Assembly: GCA_023392515.1 (NCBI GenBank)
Contig: JAEVYX010000126.1
Span: 1-64,000 of the forward strand
Length of the DNA stretch: 64,000 bases
DNA from: Bacillota bacterium
Lineage (GTDB): Bacteria > Bacillota > Clostridia > Christensenellales > Aristaeellaceae
Direction of reading: 5' to 3'
The position numbers and the translations under genes are program-made. Shown here piece after piece: positions 15,925-23,823 of this stretch (the first letter of the stretch is position 1; each line of letters begins with the position of its first letter). The notes beneath the pieces are model-generated. The model was given only the letters and a program-made list of their open reading frames with translations. It had not been told where the DNA came from and made no database searches.

Positions 15925-16911
15925 TCAAATGACCTTGATCAGCATGGTCTTTTGTTCATCCATCTCAACGACCAGCATTCCGTCTTTCTCCAACTGCTTC
16001 ATTACGTCGCTGAAACGTTTGAAGCCAATAGATCTTTCACTGAAATCCGGAAAGGAAGCCTGAATATCGGCTTTCAAGATGCTTGGATTAATCCGGTCAA
16101 AACCATCCTCTTTGTAATGCTTCAGTTGATCCCGGAAAGCATCTTTCCAATTTTCCTTGGTTAATTGAGGGTGAACCGTAGCTTCCTTAGAAGACATGCT
16201 CACCATTACATTAAAATTATCGTTCTTTACATGGAAGGAGCCGAATTTTTGACTCAGCTTATTCAAAAGCTTGCCAAAGGTAGCACAGCCGTAGGATTTT
16301 TCATTAAAATCCGGGCGCAGTCTGAGTATAATACCTTTCAGCTCGCTGGCGTAAATCTCATCCTCATCGGTTTGCTCTTCAAACACGCCTTCAATGAGCT
16401 TATTTAGTTCAACATCATCCAGCGGCTCTTCCGAGGAAGAAATTTTCTTTTTTGATTGGATGCCGATTCGGCCGCCTACGCTTTCGAGAAATTGAAATTC
16501 GTTGCAGGCATTGATAAAAATGGTGCTGGCTACCTCGCTGCGGGAAATGCCCAGTACAAACTTCCCCATACTTTTCAGCTTTCCAACCAATGGGGTGTAA
16601 TCGCTGTCACCGGACACAATACAAAAACTGTCGATCAAATCGTTGGTATAGGCCACTTCCAACGCATCGATCACCAGATGAATGTCCGCATTATTTTTCT
16701 GGGAAATGCCATAGCGCAGGGAGGGTACTACCGTAAAGGTATTGCTTAACAGCACTTCCTTCAGGTCACTGAACCGATCAGTGTAACCATATACCTTACC
16801 CAGCAGGATGTCCCCGCGAATTTTAACCTTTTCCAGTATGTTGTTCAGTGTAGCCACCTTGGCACCGCAGTTTTCCAAATCTACAAAGATCGCAAATTTT
16901 GATGTGCTCAG
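15925..16911 (-). CDS. NYN-domain putative ribonuclease with two OST-HTH/LOTUS domains
   Basis: The 328-residue protein begins STSKFAIFVDLENCG, the first acidic motif of a NYN (PIN-like) nuclease. Further acidic sites follow at NADIHLVIDAL and IVSGDSDYTPL. Two C-terminal LOTUS/OST-HTH domains follow, at about residues 185-250 and 255-328, which bind RNA in other proteins. It is expected to be a metal-dependent RNase or RNA-processing factor. No ATG, GTG or TTG in frame includes the first catalytic Asp. The only NTG codon is CTG at 16911, preceded by AGAGGAG at 6 bp. A TTG at 16878 would remove that Asp. Confidence 0.8.
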   Translation of the reverse strand: MSTSKFAIFVDLENCGAKVATLNNILEKVKIRGDILLGKVYGYTDRFSDLKEVLLSNTFTVVPSLRYGISQKNNADIHLVIDALEVAYTNDLIDSFCIVSGDSDYTPLVGKLKSMGKFVLGISRSEVASTIFINACNEFQFLESVGGRIGIQSKKKISSSEEPLDDVELNKLIEGVFEEQTDEDEIYASELKGIILRLRPDFNEKSYGCATFGKLLNKLSQKFGSFHVKNDNFNVMVSMSSKEATVHPQLTKENWKDAFRDQLKHYKEDGFDRINPSILKADIQASFPDFSERSIGFKRFSDVMKQLEKDGMLVVEMDEQKTMLIKVI

Positions 16912-16932
16912 GAATATCTCCTCTTTCTTTTT

Positions 16933-16973
16933 GAAAAAGGGCGAAAGCTCTCAAAGAGCCCCTCGCCTTTTTC
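16933..16973 (-). terminator. Terminator between the GntR gene and the NYN gene
   Basis: Outer arms GAAAAAGG-CGA and TCGCCCTTTTTC pair with one bulge around an inner GCTCTTTGAGAGC hairpin. On the minus strand it lies just after the GntR stop and ends in a T-rich arm; the NYN gene ribosome site follows within 10 bp. Confidence 0.7.
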
Positions 16974-16994
16974 GATAAATTTCTATTTCTTGTG

Positions 16995-17711
16995 TCAAAT
17001 ACGGAATGTAAACCGGTCTCCCCGAATCAACTGATTGGATGTATGAAGCGGAGCACCATTCTGGTCAAAAACACATTCCGTCAAAAGCAGCAAAGCTGCA
17101 CCAGCTTCTACTTCCAACAGCTTTGCCTGGGAAGCGGAAGCATAGCTCAAAGCAATATCATGCACTGCCTGCTGGGGCTCGATGCCGTGTTTTAACAAAA
17201 TTTCGTACAACGATCCGGTTAAGTCCTCTTCAAGCAGAAAAGCATACGAATCGGAGAAATGATTTGTTTCAATCATCACAGGCGAGTGGTCGGCACTTCG
17301 AAGTCGACAGATTTCCAATACCATTTTCCCGGGAGAAAGGTGAAGAGACTCTTCATCTTCCTGGGTGGCATGCTGCAGCATTGCATGTATGACCCGGCTG
17401 GAGGCGTTGCATCCTTTCATCTGGCAGGCGGTATGAAAACTGGTTACTTCTTTTAAGTCCCGTTGAATGCGGGGAACTGCTACAAAAGTACCTTTTCCCT
17501 GGTGGCGCAAAAGAAGACCTTCTCTTACCAGAGTCGTCAAAGCCTTTCGCACCGTTACCCGGCTGACCTGATACGTATCGCACAATTGTTGCTCGGATGG
17601 AATACGGGAATGCACGGGATAAACCCCGGAAGCAATTTCATTTTTCAGGCGCTGCATCAATTGACGATACAGTGGGCTATAGCTTTCACTGTTCAAAATG
17701 CTTTTTTTCAT
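16995..17711 (-). CDS. GntR/HutC-family transcription regulator (UTRA domain)
   Basis: The 238-residue protein has an N-terminal winged helix (SPLYRQLMQRLKNEIASG, SRIPSEQQLCDTYQVSRVTV) followed by a UTRA ligand-binding domain of the HutC subfamily. Such regulators respond to sugars, amino acids or phosphosugars. The ligand cannot be inferred because no metabolic gene is adjacent. The start at 17711 has AGGAGGGG; the longer frame does not. A promoter TTGCAT-17-TATACT lies at 17740-17768. Confidence 0.88.
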   Translation of the reverse strand: MKKSILNSESYSPLYRQLMQRLKNEIASGVYPVHSRIPSEQQLCDTYQVSRVTVRKALTTLVREGLLLRHQGKGTFVAVPRIQRDLKEVTSFHTACQMKGCNASSRVIHAMLQHATQEDEESLHLSPGKMVLEICRLRSADHSPVMIETNHFSDSYAFLLEEDLTGSLYEILLKHGIEPQQAVHDIALSYASASQAKLLEVEAGAALLLLTECVFDQNGAPLHTSNQLIRGDRFTFRI

Positions 17712-17739
17712 GGGTTTTCCCCTCCTGATTCCTTCTTCC

Positions 17740-17768
17740 AGTATATCATTTTGACGTAGAAAATGCAA
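17740..17768 (-). promoter_or_regulatory. Probable promoter of the GntR gene
   Basis: On the minus strand TTGCAT (17768-17763), 17 bp and TATACT (17745-17740) lie about 30 bp before the start codon. Confidence 0.65.
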
Positions 17769-17836
17769 CGAATGCATATTTCTCGTAAACGGCAAACAAA
17801 GAGGTGTGACTACTCAAAAAGAGTTGTTCTTTTGTA

Positions 17837-17865
17837 TTGACTTTCATTAAATAATTGCATACAAT
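17837..17865 (+). promoter_or_regulatory. Probable promoter of gpx-ohrR with an OhrR-like half site
   Basis: TTGACT (17837-17842), a 17-bp spacer and TACAAT (17860-17865) form a strong sigma-A promoter. The -10 box begins TACAATCAAAT, which resembles one half of the known OhrR operator (TACAATTnAATTGTA), so the MarR/OhrR gene downstream may control it. Confidence 0.6.
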
Positions 17866-17961
17866 CAAATAGCGTAAAATATATAAGATAAGACGGTTAC
17901 TAAAAGCATCAGGTCTGACACAGAAGTATTCCAAACTATGAAAAAGAAAGGAAAGTAAAAA

Positions 17962-18435
17962 GTGGAGATTTATGATATCAATGTAAAAAAGATGGATGGT
18001 AGCGAGGCAGCTCTTTCAGCTTATAAAGGGAAGGTGCTGCTTATTGTGAATACAGCAACGGGGTGCGGCTTTACACCTCAATATCAGGGGCTGCAGGCAC
18101 TCTATGAGAAATACAAGGACAGGGGATTCGAAATTCTCGATTTTCCCTGCAACCAATTCGGCAATCAGGCCCCCGGAACAGCGGAGGAAATCCATACCTT
18201 CTGTACCGGCCGCTTTGGTATTACGTTTCCTCAGTTTGCAAAAGTTGATGTGAATGGCACAAATGAAAGCCCTTTATATACCCATTTGAAAAAGCAAAAA
18301 GGAGGCTTTTTCGGGGCAAATATAAAATGGAATTTCACGAAATTCCTTGTTGACAAAGCCGGAAAAGTCGTAGGGCGATATGGATCGGCCGATAAACCGG
18401 AAAGCCTTGACAAAGACATTGCCGCCTTGTTATAA
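17962..18435 (+). CDS. Glutathione peroxidase-family thiol peroxidase
   Basis: The 157-residue protein is a Gpx homologue. It has Cys rather than selenocysteine in VNTATGCGFTPQY, the FPCNQFGNQ motif and KWNFTKFLVD, giving the Cys-Gln-Trp-Asn active-site set. A second Cys lies in the helical part (FCTGRF). In bacteria such Cys-Gpx enzymes usually reduce peroxides with thioredoxin. The start is GTG with AAAGGAAAG upstream. The OhrR-like gene follows 41 bp later, which supports an organic-peroxide defence operon. Confidence 0.93.
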   Translation: MEIYDINVKKMDGSEAALSAYKGKVLLIVNTATGCGFTPQYQGLQALYEKYKDRGFEILDFPCNQFGNQAPGTAEEIHTFCTGRFGITFPQFAKVDVNGTNESPLYTHLKKQKGGFFGANIKWNFTKFLVDKAGKVVGRYGSADKPESLDKDIAALL

Positions 18436-18476
18436 ACTGAATATAGGGGTTTTAGCAGCGTAAGGGGGATGCCAAA

Positions 18477-18908
18477 ATGGAGTATGATGTTCTAAAACTG
18501 GAAAACCAGCTTTGTTTTCCGCTGTATGCCAGCGCAAAAGAAGTCATTCGCATGTACAAGCCTTTCTTGGATGAAATTGGGCTGACATATACACAATACA
18601 TCGCTATGATGGTGCTTTGGGAAAAGAAAAAAATAACCGTCAAAGAAATAGGGGATTGCCTGTACCTTGATAGCGGAACCATTACCCCCCTTTTAAAAAA
18701 GATGGAGGCTGTGGAGCTTGTTGCAAGAACAAGAGACGCCGCCGACGAAAGAAGCGTAATTGTTTCCCTGACAGAGAGGGGAATTTGTCTGCGCGATAAA
18801 GCCGTTGATATACCCAAAAAGATAGGCAGCTGCATTCCGCTTACGATGGATGAAGCGCAAACGCTGTATGCATTGCTGCACAAGATACTTGATTCGGTTC
18901 GTAAGTGA
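18477..18908 (+). CDS. MarR-family regulator of the OhrR type
   Basis: The 143-residue winged-helix regulator carries the N-terminal redox Cys of OhrR in LENQLCFPLYA. The DNA-binding wing region reads LDSGTITPLLKKME and RDAADERSV. OhrR proteins repress peroxide-resistance genes and let go when this Cys is oxidised. Co-transcription with a Gpx peroxidase fits that role and suggests autoregulation at the promoter 17837-17865. It lacks an obvious second Cys, suggesting a one-Cys sensor that relies on a low-molecular-weight thiol. Confidence 0.88.
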   Translation: MEYDVLKLENQLCFPLYASAKEVIRMYKPFLDEIGLTYTQYIAMMVLWEKKKITVKEIGDCLYLDSGTITPLLKKMEAVELVARTRDAADERSVIVSLTERGICLRDKAVDIPKKIGSCIPLTMDEAQTLYALLHKILDSVRK

Positions 18909-19054
18909 TATATACCGCTTTCTTCTCCTCCGGGAAGGCGTATGCGGAGGTATCGAACTCTTTCAATGCGTGGAGTACGAATGAAATATGGCTTCATTAG
19001 GGAGTGTAAAACCTGCAAAGCGTAAAACTGATAGGCGAGAGACTGCCGCTGCCA

Positions 19055-19095
19055 AAAAAGAGCCCAAGTTCGATTGCGCGAATTCGGGCTCTTTT
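19055..19095. terminator. Bidirectional terminator
   Basis: AAAAGAGCCC pairs with GGGCTCTTTT and TTCG with CGAA inside, giving A/T tracts on both sides. It separates the ohrR gene (plus) from the small peptide gene (minus). Confidence 0.8.
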
Positions 19096-19147
19096 ATTGT
19101 GTAAATCAGCGATATATCGTTATAAGAACAAGTGCGCTGCAGGCAGG

Positions 19148-19276
19148 CTAATCCTGTTCGGTTACAGGCAATTTGCAGCCTTCGGAGAATTCTGCGGAAC
19201 ATACGCTTTCATCAAAGGAAACATCCGCCTGTATATCCAGCTCCAAATTGTTAAGTCGTTTATCCAGATTTTTCAT
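19148..19276 (-). CDS. Small 42-residue acidic peptide with two cysteines
   Basis: A short frame starting MKNLDKRLNNLELDIQADV has a very strong ribosome site, AAGGAGGG 7 bp before the ATG, and ends at TAG. It is acidic, with Cys at 26 and 34 in its C-terminal half (SVCSAEF, SEGCKLPV), and has no signal peptide. The basic-helical front and Cys-containing rear are reminiscent of modified-peptide precursors, including a loose NLELDI match to the FNLD box of lantibiotic leaders. However, no modification or export gene is adjacent. It lies between two terminators, so it is an independent unit. Function unknown. Confidence 0.6.
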   Translation of the reverse strand: MKNLDKRLNNLELDIQADVSFDESVCSAEFSEGCKLPVTEQD

Positions 19277-19345
19277 TTGGATTCCCTCCTTACTTAAAGG
19301 TTCTGTTTACTATATGTCCCATTTTGCAGGAAGTGAAACCAAAAC

Positions 19346-19378
19346 GTAAGGGAGAGGGCATTCCGCCCTCTCCCTTAC
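19346..19378 (-). terminator. Perfect 14-bp stem terminator after the SH3 gene
   Basis: GTAAGGGAGAGGGC (19346-19359) and its exact complement (19365-19378) enclose a 5-nt loop, 11 bp after the SH3 protein gene; CGTTTTGG follows on the minus strand. Confidence 0.8.
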
Positions 19379-19389
19379 TATGATAACAT

Positions 19390-20298
19390 TTAAAATCGAA
19401 GGAACCAGGTGCTGATATAGCCAATCGTATCGTTCACCTTTACCTGCGTCCAATCGGTTCCCCTATCAAGCACTGTTACAGCGGTGCCTACAGGGAGTTT
19501 GCTGATAATGGAGGCCGACAGGTTTGCGCTGGTACGGAAATTCACGATGCTGCCGCCGTTGGGGTTTTTCACGGTGGCGGTGCCGGCATTGCCGGTCACT
19601 TTTATATAATCGGCAATCATGTAGCCTGTTTTGTCTCCCACCTGCACCTTATACCAGGCGCCTACGGTCTGGAGGATGGTGATAGACGTTCCGTTAGCCA
19701 CCTTTTTCAAAACTGCGCTGGATAAAGACGCGGATTCTCGAAGGTTTAATACACTGCTGTTGGGGTTTTGCACAACGCCGTATTGGGTACTGGAACCGCC
19801 GGAGCCGCTTGTGAACAGGTACTTGGATGACATATAACCAATCTGTCCATTGACCTGTACTTTGTGCCATCCAACGCCCTTCACCAGCACATCCACTTTG
19901 GTACCGTTGGGATAGGAGGTGATCAGGGTGCCGCTTTCCGTAGGGGATTGGCGTAGGTTCAACCCAATGCCGGTGTTTGTGCGGATATACCGGGTGGCAA
20001 CCACGCTGCCGGAGCCATTCGTCAAATATTTTGACATCATATAGCCGGTTTTCCCGTTAACAAGTACCTTGGTGAAAGTATCTCCGGTTTCCAGAACCTG
20101 TACCCAGGTGCCGGTGGGATATTGCCCCAGCACGCTGGCCGATAGGCTGGCCGTTTCCCTCAGGTTTAATGAGCCGCCTGAAACGGCGGAATAATTGCCA
20201 TCGGCCAAAGATAAAACAGGGAACAGGCAGATCAAAATCATCATTATGGCGGCAAGGCCTCTTTTGTACATCCCGGGGCGCTTCACAATAAGGGACAT
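19390..20298 (-). CDS. Secreted protein with four bacterial SH3 domains
   Basis: The 302-residue protein starts with a basic segment and hydrophobic signal (GLAAIMMILICLFPVLSLADG). Four SH3b repeats of about 62 residues follow, each with LNLR (third and fourth LNLRES, VNFRTS), a G-T-V turn, W/F-K/T-V-V-N and GYM/I. SH3b domains bind peptidoglycan. There is no catalytic domain, so it is a pure cell-wall-binding protein, perhaps a wall adaptor or sensor. The start at 20298 has AAGGAGG; the longer frame to 20409 lacks one. It is a single-gene unit. Confidence 0.88.
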   Translation of the reverse strand: MSLIVKRPGMYKRGLAAIMMILICLFPVLSLADGNYSAVSGGSLNLRETASLSASVLGQYPTGTWVQVLETGDTFTKVLVNGKTGYMMSKYLTNGSGSVVATRYIRTNTGIGLNLRQSPTESGTLITSYPNGTKVDVLVKGVGWHKVQVNGQIGYMSSKYLFTSGSGGSSTQYGVVQNPNSSVLNLRESASLSSAVLKKVANGTSITILQTVGAWYKVQVGDKTGYMIADYIKVTGNAGTATVKNPNGGSIVNFRTSANLSASIISKLPVGTAVTVLDRGTDWTQVKVNDTIGYISTWFLRF

Positions 20299-20547
20299 TT
20301 GATGAATCCTCCTTAGTGATGTTGCGGCCAGGACCGGGGGCCCTTCCGGTGCATTGCCGTTCATAAGGAAAAACGACCGGGACAATCCATTTGTTCCTTC
20401 AAAAACCAATTTAATAATTTGGAAATATATTGTATGTCTGGAAGCTGCTTAACGGGCTTTTAGACTGTGGGAACTATCTTTTTGTGGTATACTTGAAAAG
20501 CGTTAAGAATGAATATGCGGGGGAATCACTCGCGGGAAGGAACTGTC

Positions 20548-21387
20548 ATGCCTTTATATGAAAAGAGCATGCCCCGCATGGGGCAGGGCACCTGGCGGAT
20601 GGGTGACAATCCAAAAAAGCGGCAGGAGGAAATCGCTGCGCTTCAGGAGGGGATACGCCTGGGGCTTAGCCTTATTGACACAGCCGAAATGTATGGAGAC
20701 GGCCGTTCCGAAACGCTGGTGGGGGAGGCCCTTCGGGGCCTTGACAGGGATAGCGTATATCTCGTATCCAAAGTATACCCGCATAACGCGGATAAAAAGC
20801 ATATCTACGCTTCCTGCGAGGCGTCTCTTTCGCGGCTGAATGTATCAGCGCTGGATCTATACCTGCTCCACTGGCGCGGAGGTGTGCGCCTGTCGGAAAC
20901 CGTTTCTTGCATGGAGGACCTGAAACGCCAGGGCAAAATCCGCCATTGGGGCGTATCCAATTTTGACACTGCGGATATGGAGGAACTATGGACCATCCCC
21001 GGAGGGCAAGAATGCGCGGTGAATCAGGTATTGTACCATTTGGGTTCCAGGGGGATTGAATACAGCCTTTTGCCCTGGATGAAGGCTCATCAGGTAAAGT
21101 TGATGGCCTATTGTCCCCTGGCCCAACAGAGCCTTGTCAGGCGCGAATTGTATGAAAGCGGCGCAGTGCTTCAGGTAGCCGCACGATATAACATCACTCC
21201 AGCGCAGGTGCTGCTCGGTTTTTTACTGAGCGATCCTTTGACAATCCCCATTCCCAAATCGGGAAGCATCGCTCACGTTCAGGAAAACGCTGCCATGCTG
21301 AAAATCTCCCTTTCCAAGGAAGAACTGGACATGTTGCGTGATGCTTTTCCGGCGCCAAACCACAAAACGCCGCTGGATGTTGAATAG
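20548..21387 (+). CDS. Aldo/keto reductase
   Basis: The 279-residue protein is a TIM-barrel AKR. The catalytic set is visible: D in LIDTAEMYG, the Tyr of that motif, K in LVSKVYP and H in LYLLHWRG. The NADPH-binding end reads IPIPKSGSIAHVQENA. Substrates of such enzymes are varied carbonyl compounds. AAGGAA precedes the ATG at 20548; an in-frame ATG at 20509 has no ribosome site. It stands alone, with a bidirectional terminator after it. Confidence 0.92.
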   Translation: MPLYEKSMPRMGQGTWRMGDNPKKRQEEIAALQEGIRLGLSLIDTAEMYGDGRSETLVGEALRGLDRDSVYLVSKVYPHNADKKHIYASCEASLSRLNVSALDLYLLHWRGGVRLSETVSCMEDLKRQGKIRHWGVSNFDTADMEELWTIPGGQECAVNQVLYHLGSRGIEYSLLPWMKAHQVKLMAYCPLAQQSLVRRELYESGAVLQVAARYNITPAQVLLGFLLSDPLTIPIPKSGSIAHVQENAAMLKISLSKEELDMLRDAFPAPNHKTPLDVE

Positions 21388-21400
21388 CCGAAAAGCCCAA

Positions 21401-21420
21401 AAAAAGCCGTGCAGCTTTTT
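21401..21420. terminator. Short bidirectional terminator
   Basis: AAAAAGC (21401-21407) and GCTTTTT (21414-21420) pair around CGTGCA. It serves the plus-strand reductase and, through a T7 run, the minus-strand tag operon. Confidence 0.7.
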
Positions 21421-21533
21421 GATTGCCCGGCCTTTTCCTTTTTGTCAATATTGAACTTCCACCGGCATCCGCGCCTTTGCGGATTCCATGATTGAAAGGA
21501 TTACAAAGGATGTATTGGCCGCATCAAGCTTGC

Positions 21534-22118
21534 TTACACAAGCCCTTTGTGTGATATGTTCTTTATTTCCACTTTTCGAAAACAGGTGTTTTCATGGTCT
21601 TCCACTACGCCGACAGCCTGCAAAAAAGAATAGATGATCGTGCTGCCTACAAAGCCAAACCCCCGCTTTTTCAGGTCCTTGCTGATCCGGTCGGACAAAG
21701 CGGTGCTGCAGGGTGCGTCTTGATAAGAGGAATAGTCGCCAACCACCGGCTTTCCTTCCACATAAGCCCAGAGGTAGCGGTCGAAGCTCCCATATTCCTT
21801 TTGTATGTCAAGAAACAGGCGGGCATTTTTAATGGATGATGCAATTTTTAAGCGGTTGCGGACGATGCCGGGGTCTTCCAGCAGCTGCATATACTTTTCC
21901 TCGCCGTAGGATGCTACCTTTTCAGGATCAAAATCGTCATAAACTTTCCGGTAATGCGCTCTCTTTCTCAAAATCGTAATCCAGCTCAAGCCCGCCTGGG
22001 CCCCCTCCAGGACAAGAAACTCAAAAAGAACCCGGTCGTCATGAACGGGCGTACCCCACTCTTCATCGTGATATTTTACGTATAAGGGGTCCGTTCCGCA
22101 CCAACCGCAGCGAAACAT
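21534..22118 (-). CDS. tag: DNA-3-methyladenine glycosylase I (copy A)
   Basis: The 194-residue protein is a Tag-type helix-hairpin-helix glycosylase that removes 3-methyladenine. It has CGWCGTDPLYVKYHDEEWG at the start and DHENTCFR at the end, which supply the zinc-binding Cys and His residues. GLSWITILRKR and GFGFVGSTIIYSF are present as in the family. GGAGGTG precedes the ATG. It is the last gene of an operon that also encodes a second Tag, about 60 percent alike by eye. Confidence 0.93.
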   Translation of the reverse strand: MFRCGWCGTDPLYVKYHDEEWGTPVHDDRVLFEFLVLEGAQAGLSWITILRKRAHYRKVYDDFDPEKVASYGEEKYMQLLEDPGIVRNRLKIASSIKNARLFLDIQKEYGSFDRYLWAYVEGKPVVGDYSSYQDAPCSTALSDRISKDLKKRGFGFVGSTIIYSFLQAVGVVEDHENTCFRKVEIKNISHKGLV

Positions 22119-22142
22119 ACAATCACCTCCAATAATATCAAT

Positions 22143-22712
22143 TTACTTCTTGATCCCATGCAAAAGCAGCTTTCCCTGTTCCTCAATATCATGAGGAAGC
22201 TGTGGATGCAGCATCCGTGCCAGCAGATCCGGATGCGAAAGGCCCTTTATAAAAAGGTATTCCCGAATCAGACGGGCCTTTTCCTGCCTGCCAGGCATAA
22301 CAAGGTAGAGTATGTACCAATCTTCCAAGGATGTAAGGGGGACATATACCCCCTTGACGAAAAATCCGTCAGGAACGGAAGCATCGTCAAAATGGTAGTG
22401 ATACAAACCCATTTCATTCAGGATGCAAAACCCGCTCATCATGTCCACATCCACGCCGTCTATCTCAAAAGAGGAGAACACCTCCGTTTGGAAGATGGGC
22501 GATGGGGGATGGGCAACCCGGCGGCCCAATGAGGCCATCAGTTCGTCGGCCAAAAGAGCATCCTTTGGCGCAATCATCAAGTCAATATCATGAAAATCGT
22601 CCACAAGGCGGTGATGGTATAAAAGCAAGGACGCGCCCACACCCCAGAGTACATGATGATCGTTTAGTTTAGCGGCAATTTGCTTTAGAACGGCTTCTTT
22701 ATGTTTATCCAT
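22143..22712 (-). CDS. Nucleotidyltransferase-fold protein
   Basis: The 189-residue protein has an N-terminal minimal nucleotidyltransferase pattern: LWGVGASLLLYHH (the G-x-S/G turn) followed by DDFHDIDLMI, where the acidic pair would bind metal, and a third acidic site at IDGVDVDMM. It resembles small aminoglycoside-nucleotidyltransferase-like or AbiEii-like proteins. The substrate is unknown. The start codon lies one base after the stop of the GNAT gene, indicating translational coupling. Confidence 0.7.
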   Translation of the reverse strand: MDKHKEAVLKQIAAKLNDHHVLWGVGASLLLYHHRLVDDFHDIDLMIAPKDALLADELMASLGRRVAHPPSPIFQTEVFSSFEIDGVDVDMMSGFCILNEMGLYHYHFDDASVPDGFFVKGVYVPLTSLEDWYILYLVMPGRQEKARLIREYLFIKGLSHPDLLARMLHPQLPHDIEEQGKLLLHGIKK

Positions 22713-22713
22713 C

Positions 22714-23232
22714 CTATATTACCCCTTCCCGGGACAGTTTCTTTTCGTACAGAAAAAACATCCCCTTGCGAAAGGTGACCGAACCGGCATGCAGGTATCC
22801 CAGACTTTCATACATTGCAAGAGCATGGGGGTTTTGGGAAAAAGCATCCAGCCGAAAAACCTCGTGCCCGTTCTCCCGGGCAATCTCCTCCGCATAAAGG
22901 GTCATCCGCCGGCCCAATCCCCGGTTTTGAAAGGCAGGATGCACGCACAACCTATGGAGCACCGCTGCCTTCAAGTGCGGAAACTGCCAGTTCCCCCCGC
23001 TATATTCCAAGGCCTGCTGTGCATTGATCACCATCACGGCGGCAATTTTCCCCTCTTCCATATGGCAGTACATCTCCTGATTTTGGATGTCAGCCTCTAT
23101 GTCATCCCGTGCAGGGTATATTTCATCCCATTGGAGAATATTGTGCTCCACCATATTGCAAATGGCCGCCTGAAACAAGGCAACGATTTCATCCAAATCA
23201 GATACTGCTGCCAGACGAAGAGCTGGTGTCAT
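22714..23232 (-). CDS. GNAT-family N-acetyltransferase
   Basis: The 172-residue protein shows the GNAT acetyl-CoA loop in LCVHPAFQNRGLGRRMTLYAEEIA and the later FRLDAFSQNPHALAMYESLGY. These enzymes acetylate amines on small molecules or proteins; the target here is unknown. The start at 23232 overlaps the stop of the upstream tag gene (ATGA) and has AAGGAG, so the longer frame to 23277 is unlikely. Its position between DNA-alkylation repair genes and a nucleotidyltransferase hints at a resistance or detoxification role. Confidence 0.85.
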   Translation of the reverse strand: MTPALRLAAVSDLDEIVALFQAAICNMVEHNILQWDEIYPARDDIEADIQNQEMYCHMEEGKIAAVMVINAQQALEYSGGNWQFPHLKAAVLHRLCVHPAFQNRGLGRRMTLYAEEIARENGHEVFRLDAFSQNPHALAMYESLGYLHAGSVTFRKGMFFLYEKKLSREGVI

Positions 23233-23810
23233 TTGATGGCTCCTTCCTTCGGTGCATAAATCGGCTTTCGAAAGCAAGCATCCTCATGGTCATCCACAAT
23301 ACCGGCTGCCTGCAGATGGGCATAAATCACGGTGGAACCAAGAAACTTGAAACCTCTTGATTTTAAATCCTTGCTTACCTGATCAGATAGGGGTGTGATT
23401 GCCGGAATCTCCATCCAGCTTTCATAGTGATGGATGACAGGCTGCCCGTCCACAAAGGCCCAGAGATACTGGTCGAAACTGCCAAACTCCCTTTGTATCT
23501 CCAAAAAGAGTCCGGCATTTAGGATAGCAGCCTCTATTTTGCGCTGATTTCTGATAATACCGGGGTTTTGCATAAGTACCTGTACCTTTTCCGCATTATA
23601 AGCGGCCACCTTTTCCGGATCAAAGCCGTCAAAAGCGGCACGGTAATTTTCACGCTTACGCAGCACCGTAAGCCAGCTTAAACCTGACTGGGACACTTCC
23701 AGCACAAGAAATTCAAAATGCTTCCGGTCATCATGGATGGGAAGCCCCCATTCCTCATCATGATAGGTACGCAGCAAAGCGTCCGTTTCGCACCAGGCAC
23801 AGCGGTTCAT
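23229..23810 (-). CDS. tag: DNA-3-methyladenine glycosylase I (copy B)
   Basis: The 193-residue paralogue of the Tag at 21534 keeps all hallmarks: CAWCETDALLRTYHDEEWG, GLSWLTVLRKREN, FKFLGSTVIYAHLQ and DHEDACFR. The two copies are clearly related but diverged, and bracket the GNAT and nucleotidyltransferase genes, as expected from an old tandem duplication with insertion. The start has AAAGGA overlapping the previous stop. Confidence 0.93.
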   Translation of the reverse strand: MNRCAWCETDALLRTYHDEEWGLPIHDDRKHFEFLVLEVSQSGLSWLTVLRKRENYRAAFDGFDPEKVAAYNAEKVQVLMQNPGIIRNQRKIEAAILNAGLFLEIQREFGSFDQYLWAFVDGQPVIHHYESWMEIPAITPLSDQVSKDLKSRGFKFLGSTVIYAHLQAAGIVDDHEDACFRKPIYAPKEGAIK

Positions 23811-23823
23811 ACACAGTGTCCTT

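Noticed and set aside
15737..15928. 63-residue minus-strand frame upstream of dnaN
   Set aside because: It has no ribosome site, overlaps the NYN gene end and has a composition unlike a conserved protein; the region is better explained by DnaA-box-like sites.
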